Assembly: GCA_963740835.1 (NCBI GenBank) | Contig: CAVUFH010000007.1 | Location: forward strand, 868,001-932,000 | Source of the DNA: CAVUFH01 sp963740835 | GTDB lineage: Bacteria > Actinomycetota > Acidimicrobiia > IMCC26256 > PALSA-610 | Length of the DNA: 64,000 nt | Reading direction: 5' to 3' | Shown: piece after piece, positions 45,072 through 52,989 of the stretch | How positions within the stretch are numbered: position 1 is the stretch's first letter | How the letters are laid out: each line of letters opens with the position of its first letter | Notes under the pieces: generated by a model | Databases searched by the model: none | Told to the model about the DNA's origin: nothing | The model's input: the letters and a program-made list of their open reading frames with translations, nothing else | Made by a program: the position numbers and the translations under genes

Positions 45072-45090
45072 GGTCGCGACCAGAAACGAG
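45072..45090 (+). promoter_or_regulatory. Conserved leader block before cold-shock gene 2
   Basis: GGTCGCGACCAGAAACGAG ends five bases before the GTG start, the same distance as in cold-shock gene 1. Confidence 0.6.
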
Positions 45091-45095
45091 TTTCC

Positions 45096-45296
45096 GTGGC
45101 ACAAGGCACCGTCAAGTTCTTCAATGCCGAAAAAGGCTTCGGCTTCATCTCGCGCGAGCAAGGCGACGACCTGTTCGTCCACTACTCGAACATCGCCGGA
45201 GATGGCTACAAGTCTCTCGACGAAGGCCAGCGCGTCGAGTTCGATGTCGCAAAAGGCAGGAAGGGCGACGAGGCGCAGAACGTCCGCGTGATCTGA
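45096..45296 (+). CDS. Cold-shock protein, CspA family (second copy)
   Basis: A 66-residue cold-shock domain (GTVKFFNAEKGFGFI, DLFVHYSNI), about 80 percent identical by eye to the product at 42949-43149. It also starts with GTG. A long GC-rich hairpin follows. Confidence 0.95.
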   Translation: MAQGTVKFFNAEKGFGFISREQGDDLFVHYSNIAGDGYKSLDEGQRVEFDVAKGRKGDEAQNVRVI

Positions 45297-45317
45297 CGAT
45301 CGCGGTTCAACGCGAAG

Positions 45318-45351
45318 ACCGCGCCGCGGGCTGCGCAGCCGGCGGCGCGGT
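45318..45351 (+). terminator. Long GC-rich hairpin after cold-shock gene 2
   Basis: ACCGCGCCG (45318-45326) pairs with CGGCGCGGT (45343-45351), and the loop holds a second stem GGCT/AGCC. No T-tract follows, so termination may be weak. Confidence 0.55.
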
Positions 45352-45382
45352 TCGCGTCTGCCGGCCGGCCTGGCGTCGGGCC

Positions 45383-45544
45383 TCAGCCGTCTTTCTTGCT
45401 GGGCCGGCGGGCGGCGCCGGCACCACGGGGTGACCCGTCATCACCCGCGCGATCGCGAGCGCGCTGCCGTGCGGCGGCGTCCACGATCGGTTCGGGCTCG
45501 CGCGCCGGCTGCGCCTTCGTCCGCGCCGTTTCCTTCTTGGCCAC
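45383..45544 (-). CDS. Very small basic protein, 53 residues
   Basis: GTG 45544 is preceded by AAAGGGGAG at good spacing. The product starts AKKETARTKAQPARE and ends AARRPSKKDG, rich in Lys, Arg and Ala. No domain is recognised. The ribosome site and Lys-rich ends favour translation, but the sequence could be a chance frame. Confidence 0.45.
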   Translation of the reverse strand: MAKKETARTKAQPAREPEPIVDAAARQRARDRAGDDGSPRGAGAARRPSKKDG

Positions 45545-45638
45545 GCGATCTCCCCTTTGCGTCCCGAGCGGGGTCAGGAGTGTAGACCGATTCGGCGCGG
45601 CGGCCGTGTGCCCTCCGGGGGTATGCCGGGGGCGCCCG

Positions 45639-46430
45639 CTAGACGAACCCGACCTTCGCGTCGCCGAAGCGCAGGCGCCGCAGCGCGACGACCGTGAACA
45701 GCAGCGTCATCGCCGCCAGCACTGCCGTCGGCATCGCAACGCCGCTGACGCCGCGGCCATCGAGGATCACCGATCGGAGCCCGCGCATCGCCCAGTAGGT
45801 CGGCGTGATCGGCGCGATCGCTCGGGCCCATCCCGGGAGGACGTCGAACGGGACGAGCGCGCCGCCGATGGCGCCGAACAACACCATGCCGAGATAGGCG
45901 AACGCGTTCGCCTGCTGCGCGGTCCGGCACAACGCGGTTGCCGCGACGCCGAGCAGCACGAGACAGATGCAGAAGACGACGACCAGCGGTACGAGCGCGA
46001 TCACGTCGCCCCGCACGTGCAGGTCGAAGAGCACGACCCCTGCGACGAGGATGATGATGAACTGGGCCAGCCCCATCGCCACCCGCGGCAGTGCTTTCCC
46101 GGCCACGATCTCGAGCGACGTCGCCGGACTCACGCGCAGCCGGTCCCACGTCGCCCACGCGTGCTCGGCGAAGAACGCGAACGTGATCAACGAGACGAGG
46201 AAGAACGCGGTCATCGCGGCTTGGCCGGGCACGACCTGTTCGGCACCGTTCGCGTGCACATAGCCGTGCTGCGCAAGCGCAGGCTGGAACGCGGGCTTCA
46301 GGAAGGCCATCGTGATCACGGGGAACACGACGAGCACCAGGATGGGCAATGGATCCTGGCGCACGATGCGGAACTCGTGCCCGAGGATCACGCCGAAGCG
46401 CCGGACCGAGAACGCGGGGTCCCCGCTCAT
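45639..46430 (-). CDS. ABC-2 type membrane permease
   Basis: A 263-residue protein with six hydrophobic helices. GVILGHEFRIVRQDPLPILVLVVFPVITMAFLKPAF at the N-terminus and ITPTYWAMRGLRSVILDGRG in the last third match ABC-2 permeases. Its start overlaps the ATPase gene stop (ATGA). They form an export complex; substrate unknown. Confidence 0.9.
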   Translation of the reverse strand: MSGDPAFSVRRFGVILGHEFRIVRQDPLPILVLVVFPVITMAFLKPAFQPALAQHGYVHANGAEQVVPGQAAMTAFFLVSLITFAFFAEHAWATWDRLRVSPATSLEIVAGKALPRVAMGLAQFIIILVAGVVLFDLHVRGDVIALVPLVVVFCICLVLLGVAATALCRTAQQANAFAYLGMVLFGAIGGALVPFDVLPGWARAIAPITPTYWAMRGLRSVILDGRGVSGVAMPTAVLAAMTLLFTVVALRRLRFGDAKVGFV

Positions 46431-47353
46431 GCAGCCGGGTCCGCAGCGAGGCCCTCATAGGGGCGGCCGGTCACGGCGAGGAAGACTGACTCGAGGCTCG
46501 GCTGCACGACTTCGATGCCGCGCAACGCAGCCACTTCGGCACCCAGACGGGGAAGCAACGTGGCCGCGACGCGCACGGGATCATCGGTGGGTACCCGCAC
46601 GGTCAGACCGTCGACCACCGCGCCGTCGACGCGTGCGGCAACCGGCACGTGACCGGCGAAGGTCAGTTCCAGTGCGCGCACTCCGTAGCGCGGCACGAGC
46701 TCCGACAGCTCGCCGCGCGCAACGATGCGACCGTGATCGATGAACGCAACTGTCGCGTCGAGCGCTTCGATCTCGTGGAGGTAGTGCGTCGAGTACACGA
46801 CGGCCGAGCCCTCGTCGGCGAGGGTGCGCACGAGCTGCAGGATCTCGCTGCGGGTGCGGACGTCGGCGCCGATCGTCGGCTCGTCGAGGAGCACGAGCCG
46901 AGGGCGGTGCAGCAGCGCGATCGCAGTGTGGAGCCGGCGCCGCTCACCGCCTGAGAGCTCCGACGCTCGCCGCGCGAACAGCGCATCCAAGCCGAGCGCG
47001 GCGCCGACCTCGTCGATCCGAACGCTCGCGTCGCGGCGGCGCAGGCCCGCGAGTCCGGCGAAGAAGCGCAGGTTGTCCCGCACGCTGAGGACCGGGTACA
47101 CGCCGGTGTCCTGGGGCGCGAAGCCGATCAGGCGCTGGGCCTGCTTGGGATGGCGGTCCACATCGATGCCACTCACGTGCACGGTGCCGGCATCGGCACG
47201 GCGGAGGCCGGCGACGATGGAGACCAGCGTGGTCTTGCCTGCCCCGTTCGGTCCGAGCAGGCCGAGGATCGTGCCCGCCCCGACCTCGAGATCGACATCG
47301 GCGAGCGCGCGGGTGCCGCGGTACGACTTCTGCAGCCCGCGGACGGAGAGCAA
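46427..47353 (-). CDS. ABC transporter ATPase, drug-export type
   Basis: About 308 residues. Walker A is LGPNGAGKTT, the signature is LSGGERRRL, Walker B is RLVLLDEPT and the H-loop is VVYSTHYLHE. A C-terminal domain (VRVPTDDPVRVAATLLP, QPSLESVFLAVTGRPYEG) is typical of DrrA-like exporters. TTG 47353 is the most likely start; the frame stays open past the operator into the TetR gene, which cannot be coding for both. Confidence 0.88.
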   Translation of the reverse strand: MLSVRGLQKSYRGTRALADVDLEVGAGTILGLLGPNGAGKTTLVSIVAGLRRADAGTVHVSGIDVDRHPKQAQRLIGFAPQDTGVYPVLSVRDNLRFFAGLAGLRRRDASVRIDEVGAALGLDALFARRASELSGGERRRLHTAIALLHRPRLVLLDEPTIGADVRTRSEILQLVRTLADEGSAVVYSTHYLHEIEALDATVAFIDHGRIVARGELSELVPRYGVRALELTFAGHVPVAARVDGAVVDGLTVRVPTDDPVRVAATLLPRLGAEVAALRGIEVVQPSLESVFLAVTGRPYEGLAADPAA

Positions 47354-47413
47354 CGCCGCGGACTCGCCGGCGCCGGGTACTCTCGGGCTGCTGAGATTCT
47401 GGTCCGTAGGTTG

Positions 47414-47429
47414 GATACTGGTGAGTATC
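47414..47429. promoter_or_regulatory. TetR-type operator palindrome
   Basis: GATACTGGTGAGTATC is a perfect 6-bp inverted repeat around four bases. It lies between the divergent ABC ATPase and TetR genes, 60 bases before the TetR start. Confidence 0.65.
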
Positions 47430-47488
47430 TCACCGACCCGCCGGTCTGACAAGCCGTCGCCAACCGTCCATCCGTGCGAGGTGTTGCG

Positions 47489-48115
47489 GTGACCTTCGAA
47501 CCCCTGACCCCGGAACGGCGCCGGGAGATGACCCGCCGGCACCTCCTGGAGGCGGCGGCAATCGTGTTCGCGCAGAAGGGCTTCAACGCGGCGACGCTCG
47601 ACGAGGTCGCGGCCGCGGCCGGATTCACCAAGGGCGCCGTCTACTCGAACTTCAAGAGCAAAGACGACCTTCTCCTGGCGTTGTTCGACGACCGCATCGA
47701 GCGCCAGTTCGCAGTGACGATCGCGGTGCTGGAGGACGGGTCGCACGACAGGACCGAACAACTTCCGCGCGTGCGCGAGCTGCTCCACGGCGGCGCGTTC
47801 TTCTGGGACGACAACTGGACGACCTTGTACCTCGAGTTCGTCCTCTACGCGATGCGCAACCCCGAAGCGCGCGCCAAGCTCGCGGCGCGTGCAGACCGCG
47901 AGCGCACCGTGGTCACGGCGCTGATGGAGCAGGAGTACTCGAACGTCGGCGCGGCGCCCGAACACTCGACCCGCGAGCTCGCCGAGATCTCGCTTGCGCT
48001 CTTCAACGGGCTCGGAATGGCGCGCCTCATCGACCCCGAAGCAGTCACCAACGACACCCTCGATGTCGCGCTGGAACTGCTCTACGAATCGATGGGCGTC
48101 AACACCGAGCCGTAA
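47489..48115 (+). CDS. TetR-family transcriptional regulator
   Basis: About 208 residues. The helix-turn-helix is RRHLLEAAAIVFAQKGFNAATLDEVAAAAGFTKGAVYSNFKSKDDLLLALFD. The ligand domain follows. GTG 47489 has GAGG upstream; GTG 47474 is an alternative. It is divergent from the ABC exporter it likely represses. Confidence 0.92.
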   Translation: MTFEPLTPERRREMTRRHLLEAAAIVFAQKGFNAATLDEVAAAAGFTKGAVYSNFKSKDDLLLALFDDRIERQFAVTIAVLEDGSHDRTEQLPRVRELLHGGAFFWDDNWTTLYLEFVLYAMRNPEARAKLAARADRERTVVTALMEQEYSNVGAAPEHSTRELAEISLALFNGLGMARLIDPEAVTNDTLDVALELLYESMGVNTEP

Positions 48116-48121
48116 CGACGC

Positions 48122-48319
48122 TCAACGCGCGGCGCGCACGAACTCTGCGCCCAGCAGCGCATCACTGCAGGGCGGGCAGAGCCACCACGCCGCTTGCGCG
48201 ACGACATCGAGGGTGTCGTCTCCGGGAAACGTCAGCAGGCAACGACCGCAGCGGCGCGGTGGCGGTGGCCGCTCGCTCGGTGCGGCTTCCGCAGTCGATG
48301 GGCTCGCGGGCGCAGCCAT
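48122..48319 (-). CDS. Small zinc-ribbon protein A
   Basis: A 65-residue protein with two Cys pairs (CGRC and CPPC) spaced for one zinc knuckle. The start ATG 48319 is two bases after the stop of the neighbouring zinc-ribbon gene. Function unknown. Confidence 0.7.
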   Translation of the reverse strand: MAAPASPSTAEAAPSERPPPPRRCGRCLLTFPGDDTLDVVAQAAWWLCPPCSDALLGAEFVRAAR

Positions 48320-48320
48320 C

Positions 48321-48527
48321 TCAGCCCGACCGGCGCGGGTCGCTCGTCACGCGTGTGTCGGACACTCGGAGCCGGGGCGCGCACCGGTGCTGTGCGATGG
48401 TCGTCAACAGCTCCCCGTCGGCCGCGAGCGCGCTCGACTCCTCGGTGGGGCGCAGTCGGGTGCCGCAGAGCGGGCACGCCTGGGTTTCGAGGTTCTCGGG
48501 ATCGAGCCGCATGGGCCGGTGCTCCAT
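48321..48527 (-). CDS. Small zinc-ribbon protein B
   Basis: A 68-residue protein with CPLC near residue 18 and a further Cys and His downstream (AQHRC). It is in an operon with protein A and divergent from the winged-helix gene. Function unknown. Confidence 0.65.
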   Translation of the reverse strand: MEHRPMRLDPENLETQACPLCGTRLRPTEESSALAADGELLTTIAQHRCAPRLRVSDTRVTSDPRRSG

Positions 48528-48538
48528 ATCTGAAATAT

Positions 48539-48550
48539 GTTTCTAGAAAC
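48539..48550. promoter_or_regulatory. 12-bp perfect palindrome GTTTCTAGAAAC
   Basis: GTTTCTAGAAAC reads the same on both strands. It lies in the AT-rich gap between the divergent zinc-ribbon and winged-helix genes, so it may be the binding site of the winged-helix protein. Confidence 0.55.
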
Positions 48551-48569
48551 CAACAGCTACTGTAGCGGT

Positions 48570-48869
48570 ATGGGCGAGTGGAATTTCCTCACCAACCATG
48601 CTCGGGCACTGCTCTGCGTCGCCCGTGACCCCGGTGTGCGGCTCCGCGACATCGCGGGCACGGTCGGGATCTCGGAACGCCGCGCCTTCGGCATCGTGTC
48701 CGACCTCGTGGAAGCCGGCTACCTGGCGAAAGACCGCGAGGGCCGGCGCAATCGCTACGAGGTCCATCACCACCTGCCCCTTCCCGAAGCCGAGGGGCGG
48801 GAGCGCACGATCGGCGAACTGCTCGAGCTGCTGGCGAGTGCCGAACCCGAAGCGAAGGAACGCACATGA
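48570..48869 (+). CDS. Winged-helix transcriptional regulator (MarR-like)
   Basis: About 99 residues. FLTNHARALLCVARDPGVRLRDIAGTVGISERRAFGIVSDLVEAGYLAKDREGRRNRYEVH is a compact winged helix. ATG 48570 is chosen because homology begins at GEWNFL. It overlaps the next gene by ATGA. Confidence 0.83.
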   Translation: MGEWNFLTNHARALLCVARDPGVRLRDIAGTVGISERRAFGIVSDLVEAGYLAKDREGRRNRYEVHHHLPLPEAEGRERTIGELLELLASAEPEAKERT

Positions 48870-49153
48870 CACCGACAACGAACAACGGAAACCGCGATCC
48901 GGGATCCGGCAATCACCGAAGCGAAGCCGAGAACGCGCTCGCGCGCGCCCAACGCAATCCGGTGCTGTCGGCCGAGCAATCGTTTCTCAGCGCGCAGATC
49001 CACGCGTTGCTCGCGCTCGAGGCGCGGCTCGGCGAGATCGTGGTCGCGTTGCGCGATGTGAGCATCTCGGCGCCGCTCGCAGACCCGAGCCTCGCCGAAT
49101 GGCCCGACCTCCCCGCGCCCGCGATGGTGCCGACCGTAGAGGCCGAGCGGTGA
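48866..49153 (+). CDS. Small protein of unknown function
   Basis: A 95-residue protein. A polar N-terminus (TNNGNRDPGSGNHRS) precedes an amphipathic helix (EQSFLSAQIHALLALEARLGEIVVALRDV). It overlaps both neighbours by four bases, so the three genes are translationally coupled. Confidence 0.65.
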   Translation: MTPTTNNGNRDPGSGNHRSEAENALARAQRNPVLSAEQSFLSAQIHALLALEARLGEIVVALRDVSISAPLADPSLAEWPDLPAPAMVPTVEAER

Positions 49154-49359
49154 ACGCGTGGGAGTACCTCATCTCGGCCCTTCCCCGGTTCGAGGCGCCG
49201 ACGCAGTCGGCGCGATCGTCCGCGGCCGTCCAAGCGCTCAATGAGCTCGGCGCCGACGGATGGGAAGCGGTTGGCATGACGGTCCTCAACGACGAGAACG
49301 TCGCGGTGCTGCTGAAGCGCCCGGCCAGTGACGAGTACGCAACGCCGATACGACGATGA
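49150..49359 (+). CDS. Small DUF4177-like protein
   Basis: A 69-residue protein starting at GTG 49150. AWEYLISALPRF, ALNELGADGWEAVGMTVLNDENVAVLLKRP is the pattern of DUF4177 proteins. Function unknown. Confidence 0.7.
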   Translation: MNAWEYLISALPRFEAPTQSARSSAAVQALNELGADGWEAVGMTVLNDENVAVLLKRPASDEYATPIRR

Positions 49360-49378
49360 GCGGCGAGGCTTCGACGCG

Positions 49379-49942
49379 CTACCGCTTCCGACGCGTTGGT
49401 GCGTCAGTGAGGAAGCGGCGCACTGCCTCCGCGTTCTCGCGGCGCCACCGGTCGACGACGTCCGCGTCGGGAACGCTCGCGGCGGCGTCGAGCGCGGCGA
49501 AGATCGGTTGAAACTCGCGCTGCTGTGCATGCAGGAGCGGCCGCGTGTCGTGCCCGGCGCGCGCGTTGAACACGAGCTTGAGCAGCAGCTCGGTCCGCAC
49601 GTCGCGCAGGTGCTCGACCGGGGCGGCGAGCCAGCGCTCGACCTCGCGCCGCCCACTCGCGGTCGCGGCGAGGATCGTACGACGCGGACCGTCGCCGGGT
49701 TCGGTGCCCGTCGCCCGGACGAGCCGCCGCGCTTCGAGGTTGTCGATCGCTCGGTACGCGAGCGGGCGCGACAGCGTCCAGATCCGGCCGATCTCGCCGC
49801 CGGGCGCGAGCGCGCGCACGATCGCCCAACCGTGACGCGGCTGCTCGGTGAGCAACGCAAGGACCGCGTGCTCACCGAGGGCGACTGCGGGACGGCCAGC
49901 GTTCGGGCGTGACTCGCTCACTGCTCGGTCGCTCGCGGTCAT
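49379..49942 (-). CDS. PadR-family transcriptional regulator
   Basis: A 187-residue protein. LGEHAVLALLTEQPRHGWAIVRALAPGGEIGRIWTLSRPLAYRAIDNLEARRLV is a PadR winged helix, followed by a helical C-terminal domain. It overlaps the molbindin gene by ATGA, at the end of the mod operon. Confidence 0.87.
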   Translation of the reverse strand: MTASDRAVSESRPNAGRPAVALGEHAVLALLTEQPRHGWAIVRALAPGGEIGRIWTLSRPLAYRAIDNLEARRLVRATGTEPGDGPRRTILAATASGRREVERWLAAPVEHLRDVRTELLLKLVFNARAGHDTRPLLHAQQREFQPIFAALDAAASVPDADVVDRWRRENAEAVRRFLTDAPTRRKR

Positions 49943-50148
49943 TCCGTCGCGAGCATGACCTCGGTCGCTTTCACGAGCACGGTCACGGAGTCACCGGTCC
50001 TGAGCCCCAGCTCTTCGGCCGCTTCGCGAGTGATCGCGGCCGTGATGACGTCGCCACCGTTCAGCGTCACCTTGATCGAGCTCATGATCTCGCCGTGCTT
50101 CACCTCGGCAACGGTGCCGGGCAGCTGGTTCCTGGTGCTGAGTCGCAT
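49939..50148 (-). CDS. Molbindin (single Mop/TOBE domain)
   Basis: A 69-residue protein starting at ATG 50148 with AGGAG upstream. MRLSTRNQLPGTVAEVKHGEIMSSIKVTLNGGDVITAAITREAAEELGL is the Mop signature. It binds molybdate as an oligomer. It lies 65 bases after modC. Confidence 0.93.
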   Translation of the reverse strand: MRLSTRNQLPGTVAEVKHGEIMSSIKVTLNGGDVITAAITREAAEELGLRTGDSVTVLVKATEVMLATE

Positions 50149-50213
50149 GGATTTGCTCCTTTCGCTTTCGTTGCCGTGAGTGCTGCCTGAAGGTCAGAAT
50201 GTATTTGGCCTAC

Positions 50214-51263
50214 TCAGGCCGGGTACACCGTGATCTCGGTCGCTTTGATCGCGGTCCAGACCCGTACGCCCTCGACGAGTCCCAAGTCCTGGACGGCCGC
50301 AGGTGTCACTTCCGCGATGAGCGGTATCGCACCGCCGACTCGGACGCGCACGCGGTCGCCGAGCAGCTCGATGCTCTGCACCTGTCCTTCCGAGACGTTG
50401 CGCGGACTCCCGCTCGGGCGGTCGCGGTGCAACGCAACGGCGTGCGGATGGACGACCGCGAGCGCCGCGCCCGTTCCCGCGTCCGGGACGACGAGCGTCG
50501 CGCCGGTGTCCAGGTCGATCGCGTCGCCGTGCGCAGTCCCGTGGAGCAGGTTCACGCCGACGAGCTCGGCGACGTAGCCCGAGCGCGGGCGAGCAGAGAC
50601 GTCGGCAAAGGTTCCGCACTGCACGACGCCGCCGTGTTCGAGGATGACGAGGCGATCCGCGAGCGCGGCCGCGTCGAGCGGATCGTGGGTGACGAGCAGG
50701 CGCACGCCGCGAAAGGTGGCGAGGTAGCTCCTCAGCTCTCGTCGGACCGCGCCGCGCGCGCTCTGGTCGAGCGCGGCGAGCGGTTCGTCCAGGAGCAGCA
50801 ACCGCGGCTCGGTGGCGATCGCGCGCGCGAGTGCGACCCTCTGGGCCTGCCCACCCGAGAGCGCGCGCGGCTTCTCGCCCGCGAGTGCGGCCAGGTCGAC
50901 GCGATCGAGTGCGGTCCGGGCCGCCGCGCGAGCCGCACCGCGCGCCCGGCCGCGACTGCGGAGACCGAACGCGACGTTCTCGAGCACCGTGAGGTGCGGA
51001 AAGAGCAGATAGTCCTGGAACACGACGCCGACGGATCGACGTTCCGGCGGGGTGAACACGCGGCGACCGTCATCGAGCACCGCGCCGTCGACCTCGATGC
51101 GCCCCCGATCGATGGGTACCAAGCCGGCGAGGGCGCGCAGCAGCGTCGTCTTGCCCGCCCCGTTCGGGCCGAGCACCGCGACGGTCTCACCGTCGTCGGC
51201 GTCCACCTCGACGTCGAGTGCGAGCGAACCGAGCTGGAGCGCGACCTGCGCGCGCAAACTCAC
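50214..51263 (-). CDS. modC: Molybdate ABC transporter ATPase
   Basis: About 349 residues. Walker A is LGPNGAGKTT, the signature is LSGGQAQR, Walker B is RLLLLDEPL, and a TOBE domain ends the protein (RVRVGGAIPLIAEVTPAAVQDLGL). It starts at GTG 51263, overlapping the modB stop by GTGA. Confidence 0.92.
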   Translation of the reverse strand: MSLRAQVALQLGSLALDVEVDADDGETVAVLGPNGAGKTTLLRALAGLVPIDRGRIEVDGAVLDDGRRVFTPPERRSVGVVFQDYLLFPHLTVLENVAFGLRSRGRARGAARAAARTALDRVDLAALAGEKPRALSGGQAQRVALARAIATEPRLLLLDEPLAALDQSARGAVRRELRSYLATFRGVRLLVTHDPLDAAALADRLVILEHGGVVQCGTFADVSARPRSGYVAELVGVNLLHGTAHGDAIDLDTGATLVVPDAGTGAALAVVHPHAVALHRDRPSGSPRNVSEGQVQSIELLGDRVRVRVGGAIPLIAEVTPAAVQDLGLVEGVRVWTAIKATEITVYPA

Positions 51264-52051
51264 GCGACACCGAGCCAGCGGCCGCGCAGCAGCGCCAGCA
51301 CCGCGATGCACACCGCAAGGAGCACGATGCTCAAGCCGATGGCGACGTCCGGGTTAGTCTCCAGCAGGAGGTAGACGGCGAGCGGTGTCGTCTGCGTACG
51401 GCCCTGGATGTTGCCCGCGAAGGTGATCGTCGCGCCGAACTCTCCCAACGCACGCGCCCACGCGAGCGCGGCGCCGGCGATCAGTCCGGGCATGATCAAC
51501 GGGAGCGTCACGCGGCGGAACACGGTGATCCGGCCGGCTCCGAGGGTCGCGGCGGCATCTTCGTAGCGACGGTCCATCGACCGCAGCGCGGCCTCGACCG
51601 TGATGACGAGGAACGGCATCGCGACGAACGTCTCGGCCATGATCGCGCCGGCGGTCGAGAACGTGAGCTGGATGTCGAACCACCGATACAGGTACTGGCC
51701 GACGAGGCCGTCGCGGCCGAACGCGTAGAACAGGCCGACGCCGCCGACCACTGGCGGCAGCACCATCGGCAGCAGCACCAGGGCGCGCGCGAGCGCACGA
51801 CCGGGGAACTCGACGCGCGCGAGCACCCACGCGAGCGGCACACCGAACGCGACCGACAGCGCCGCGGCCCAGAGCGAACAGACGACCGACAGCCGCAGTG
51901 CGGCCGTCGCCTGCGGTTCCTTCAGATCGGTCCACAGGTCGCTCCAGGCGACCTCGCGGATCAGTCCGATGAGGGGCAGCGCGATGAACGCGAACCCGGC
52001 GAGCGCAACGAGCACCGCAAGCCACGGCACCCGCTCGCCCCGCTTCCTCAC
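51260..52051 (-). CDS. modB: Molybdate ABC transporter permease
   Basis: A 263-residue protein with about five membrane helices. The cytoplasmic loop EDAAATLGAGRITVFRRVTLPLIMPGLIAGAALAWARALGEFGA is the EAA motif of ModB/CysT permeases. It starts at GTG 52051, overlapping modA. Confidence 0.92.
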   Translation of the reverse strand: MRKRGERVPWLAVLVALAGFAFIALPLIGLIREVAWSDLWTDLKEPQATAALRLSVVCSLWAAALSVAFGVPLAWVLARVEFPGRALARALVLLPMVLPPVVGGVGLFYAFGRDGLVGQYLYRWFDIQLTFSTAGAIMAETFVAMPFLVITVEAALRSMDRRYEDAAATLGAGRITVFRRVTLPLIMPGLIAGAALAWARALGEFGATITFAGNIQGRTQTTPLAVYLLLETNPDVAIGLSIVLLAVCIAVLALLRGRWLGVA

Positions 52052-52863
52052 GACGGCGGCAGGAATCCGTAGGAACTTAGTGTCGCCTGGCCCTTCTCGG
52101 ACGTGACGCAGCCGATGAAGCCCTGCGATGTGGCGTTGTTCTTGCTCGCGGTCAGCGTCGCGATCGGGTACGTCGCGACCGCGTTCTGCGCGTCGGGGAT
52201 CGCCACCGTGTCGACCGCGTCGCCGGCCGACTTCGCGTCGGTGACGTAGACGATCGCCGCGTCGGCGTCGCCGGTGGTGACCGCGGCGAGCGTCGCCTTC
52301 ACGTCCTGACCCCGGGTGACACTGGTCTCCGGGATCGTGACGCCGGCGGTCTGCAGGATCTGCGCCGCGTACTTGCCGCAGGGGACCGTCTCGCCGCAGA
52401 GCGACACGGTCGGCAGCGCAGCCAGGTCAGCCAGCGTCTTCACGCTCTTCGGGTTCCCGGGCTTCGTCACGATCGTCAACTTGTTCGTGGCGAAGACGGT
52501 CGGCCGGCCGTCGACGAGGTTGGCGCTCACCAGCTTGTTCATGTTGTCCTCGTCGGCCGACGCGAACGTGTCAGCGGGCGCGCCTTGCTGGATCTGTGTC
52601 GCGAGCGTGCCGGACGAACCGAAGTTGAACGTCACGGTGGCGTCGGGGTTGGCCGCCTTGAAGTCGGTACCGATCTTGGTGAACGCCTCGGTCAGCGAGG
52701 CCGCCGCCGAAACCGTGATGCCGCCGGTCGCCTTGGCGACCGTGGTCGTGGCGGCGGCAACCGTGTTGGAGGACGCGCTGTCGTCGTCGTCGCCTCCGCA
52801 CGCAGCGGCGACGAGCGCCATCACCACGACGAACAGCACCGAGAAACTCATGAGCTTGCGCAC
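52048..52863 (-). CDS. modA: Molybdate-binding lipoprotein
   Basis: A 271-residue protein. Lipobox VAAAC is followed by GGDDDDS. The binding domain has ITVSAAASLTEAFTKIGTDF, TFNFGSSGTLATQIQQGAPADTFASAD and VYVTDAKSAGDAV, as in ModA. GTG 52863 is preceded by GGGAGG. It heads the operon modA-modB-modC-mop-padR. An AT-rich stretch with TTGACT lies at 52910-52915 and may be part of the promoter. Confidence 0.93.
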   Translation of the reverse strand: MRKLMSFSVLFVVVMALVAAACGGDDDDSASSNTVAAATTTVAKATGGITVSAAASLTEAFTKIGTDFKAANPDATVTFNFGSSGTLATQIQQGAPADTFASADEDNMNKLVSANLVDGRPTVFATNKLTIVTKPGNPKSVKTLADLAALPTVSLCGETVPCGKYAAQILQTAGVTIPETSVTRGQDVKATLAAVTTGDADAAIVYVTDAKSAGDAVDTVAIPDAQNAVATYPIATLTASKNNATSQGFIGCVTSEKGQATLSSYGFLPPS

Positions 52864-52989
52864 GTGCCGGCCTCCCGGTCGAGCATCTCGCAGCGACTTC
52901 CCGATAAGAAGTCAATTTGAGACTACTGGGGGTCGACCGGGCCGCGCCGGGAGCAGCATCGCTGCGGGCTGCGCCCGGCTCGAAACGAC

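Noticed and set aside
47354..47965. Long N-terminal extension of the DrrA-like ATPase
   Set aside because: It would run through the operator palindrome and antisense to the TetR gene.
50207..50220. Terminator between modC and mop
   Set aside because: The stem GGCCT/AGGCC is only five base pairs and lacks a T-tract.
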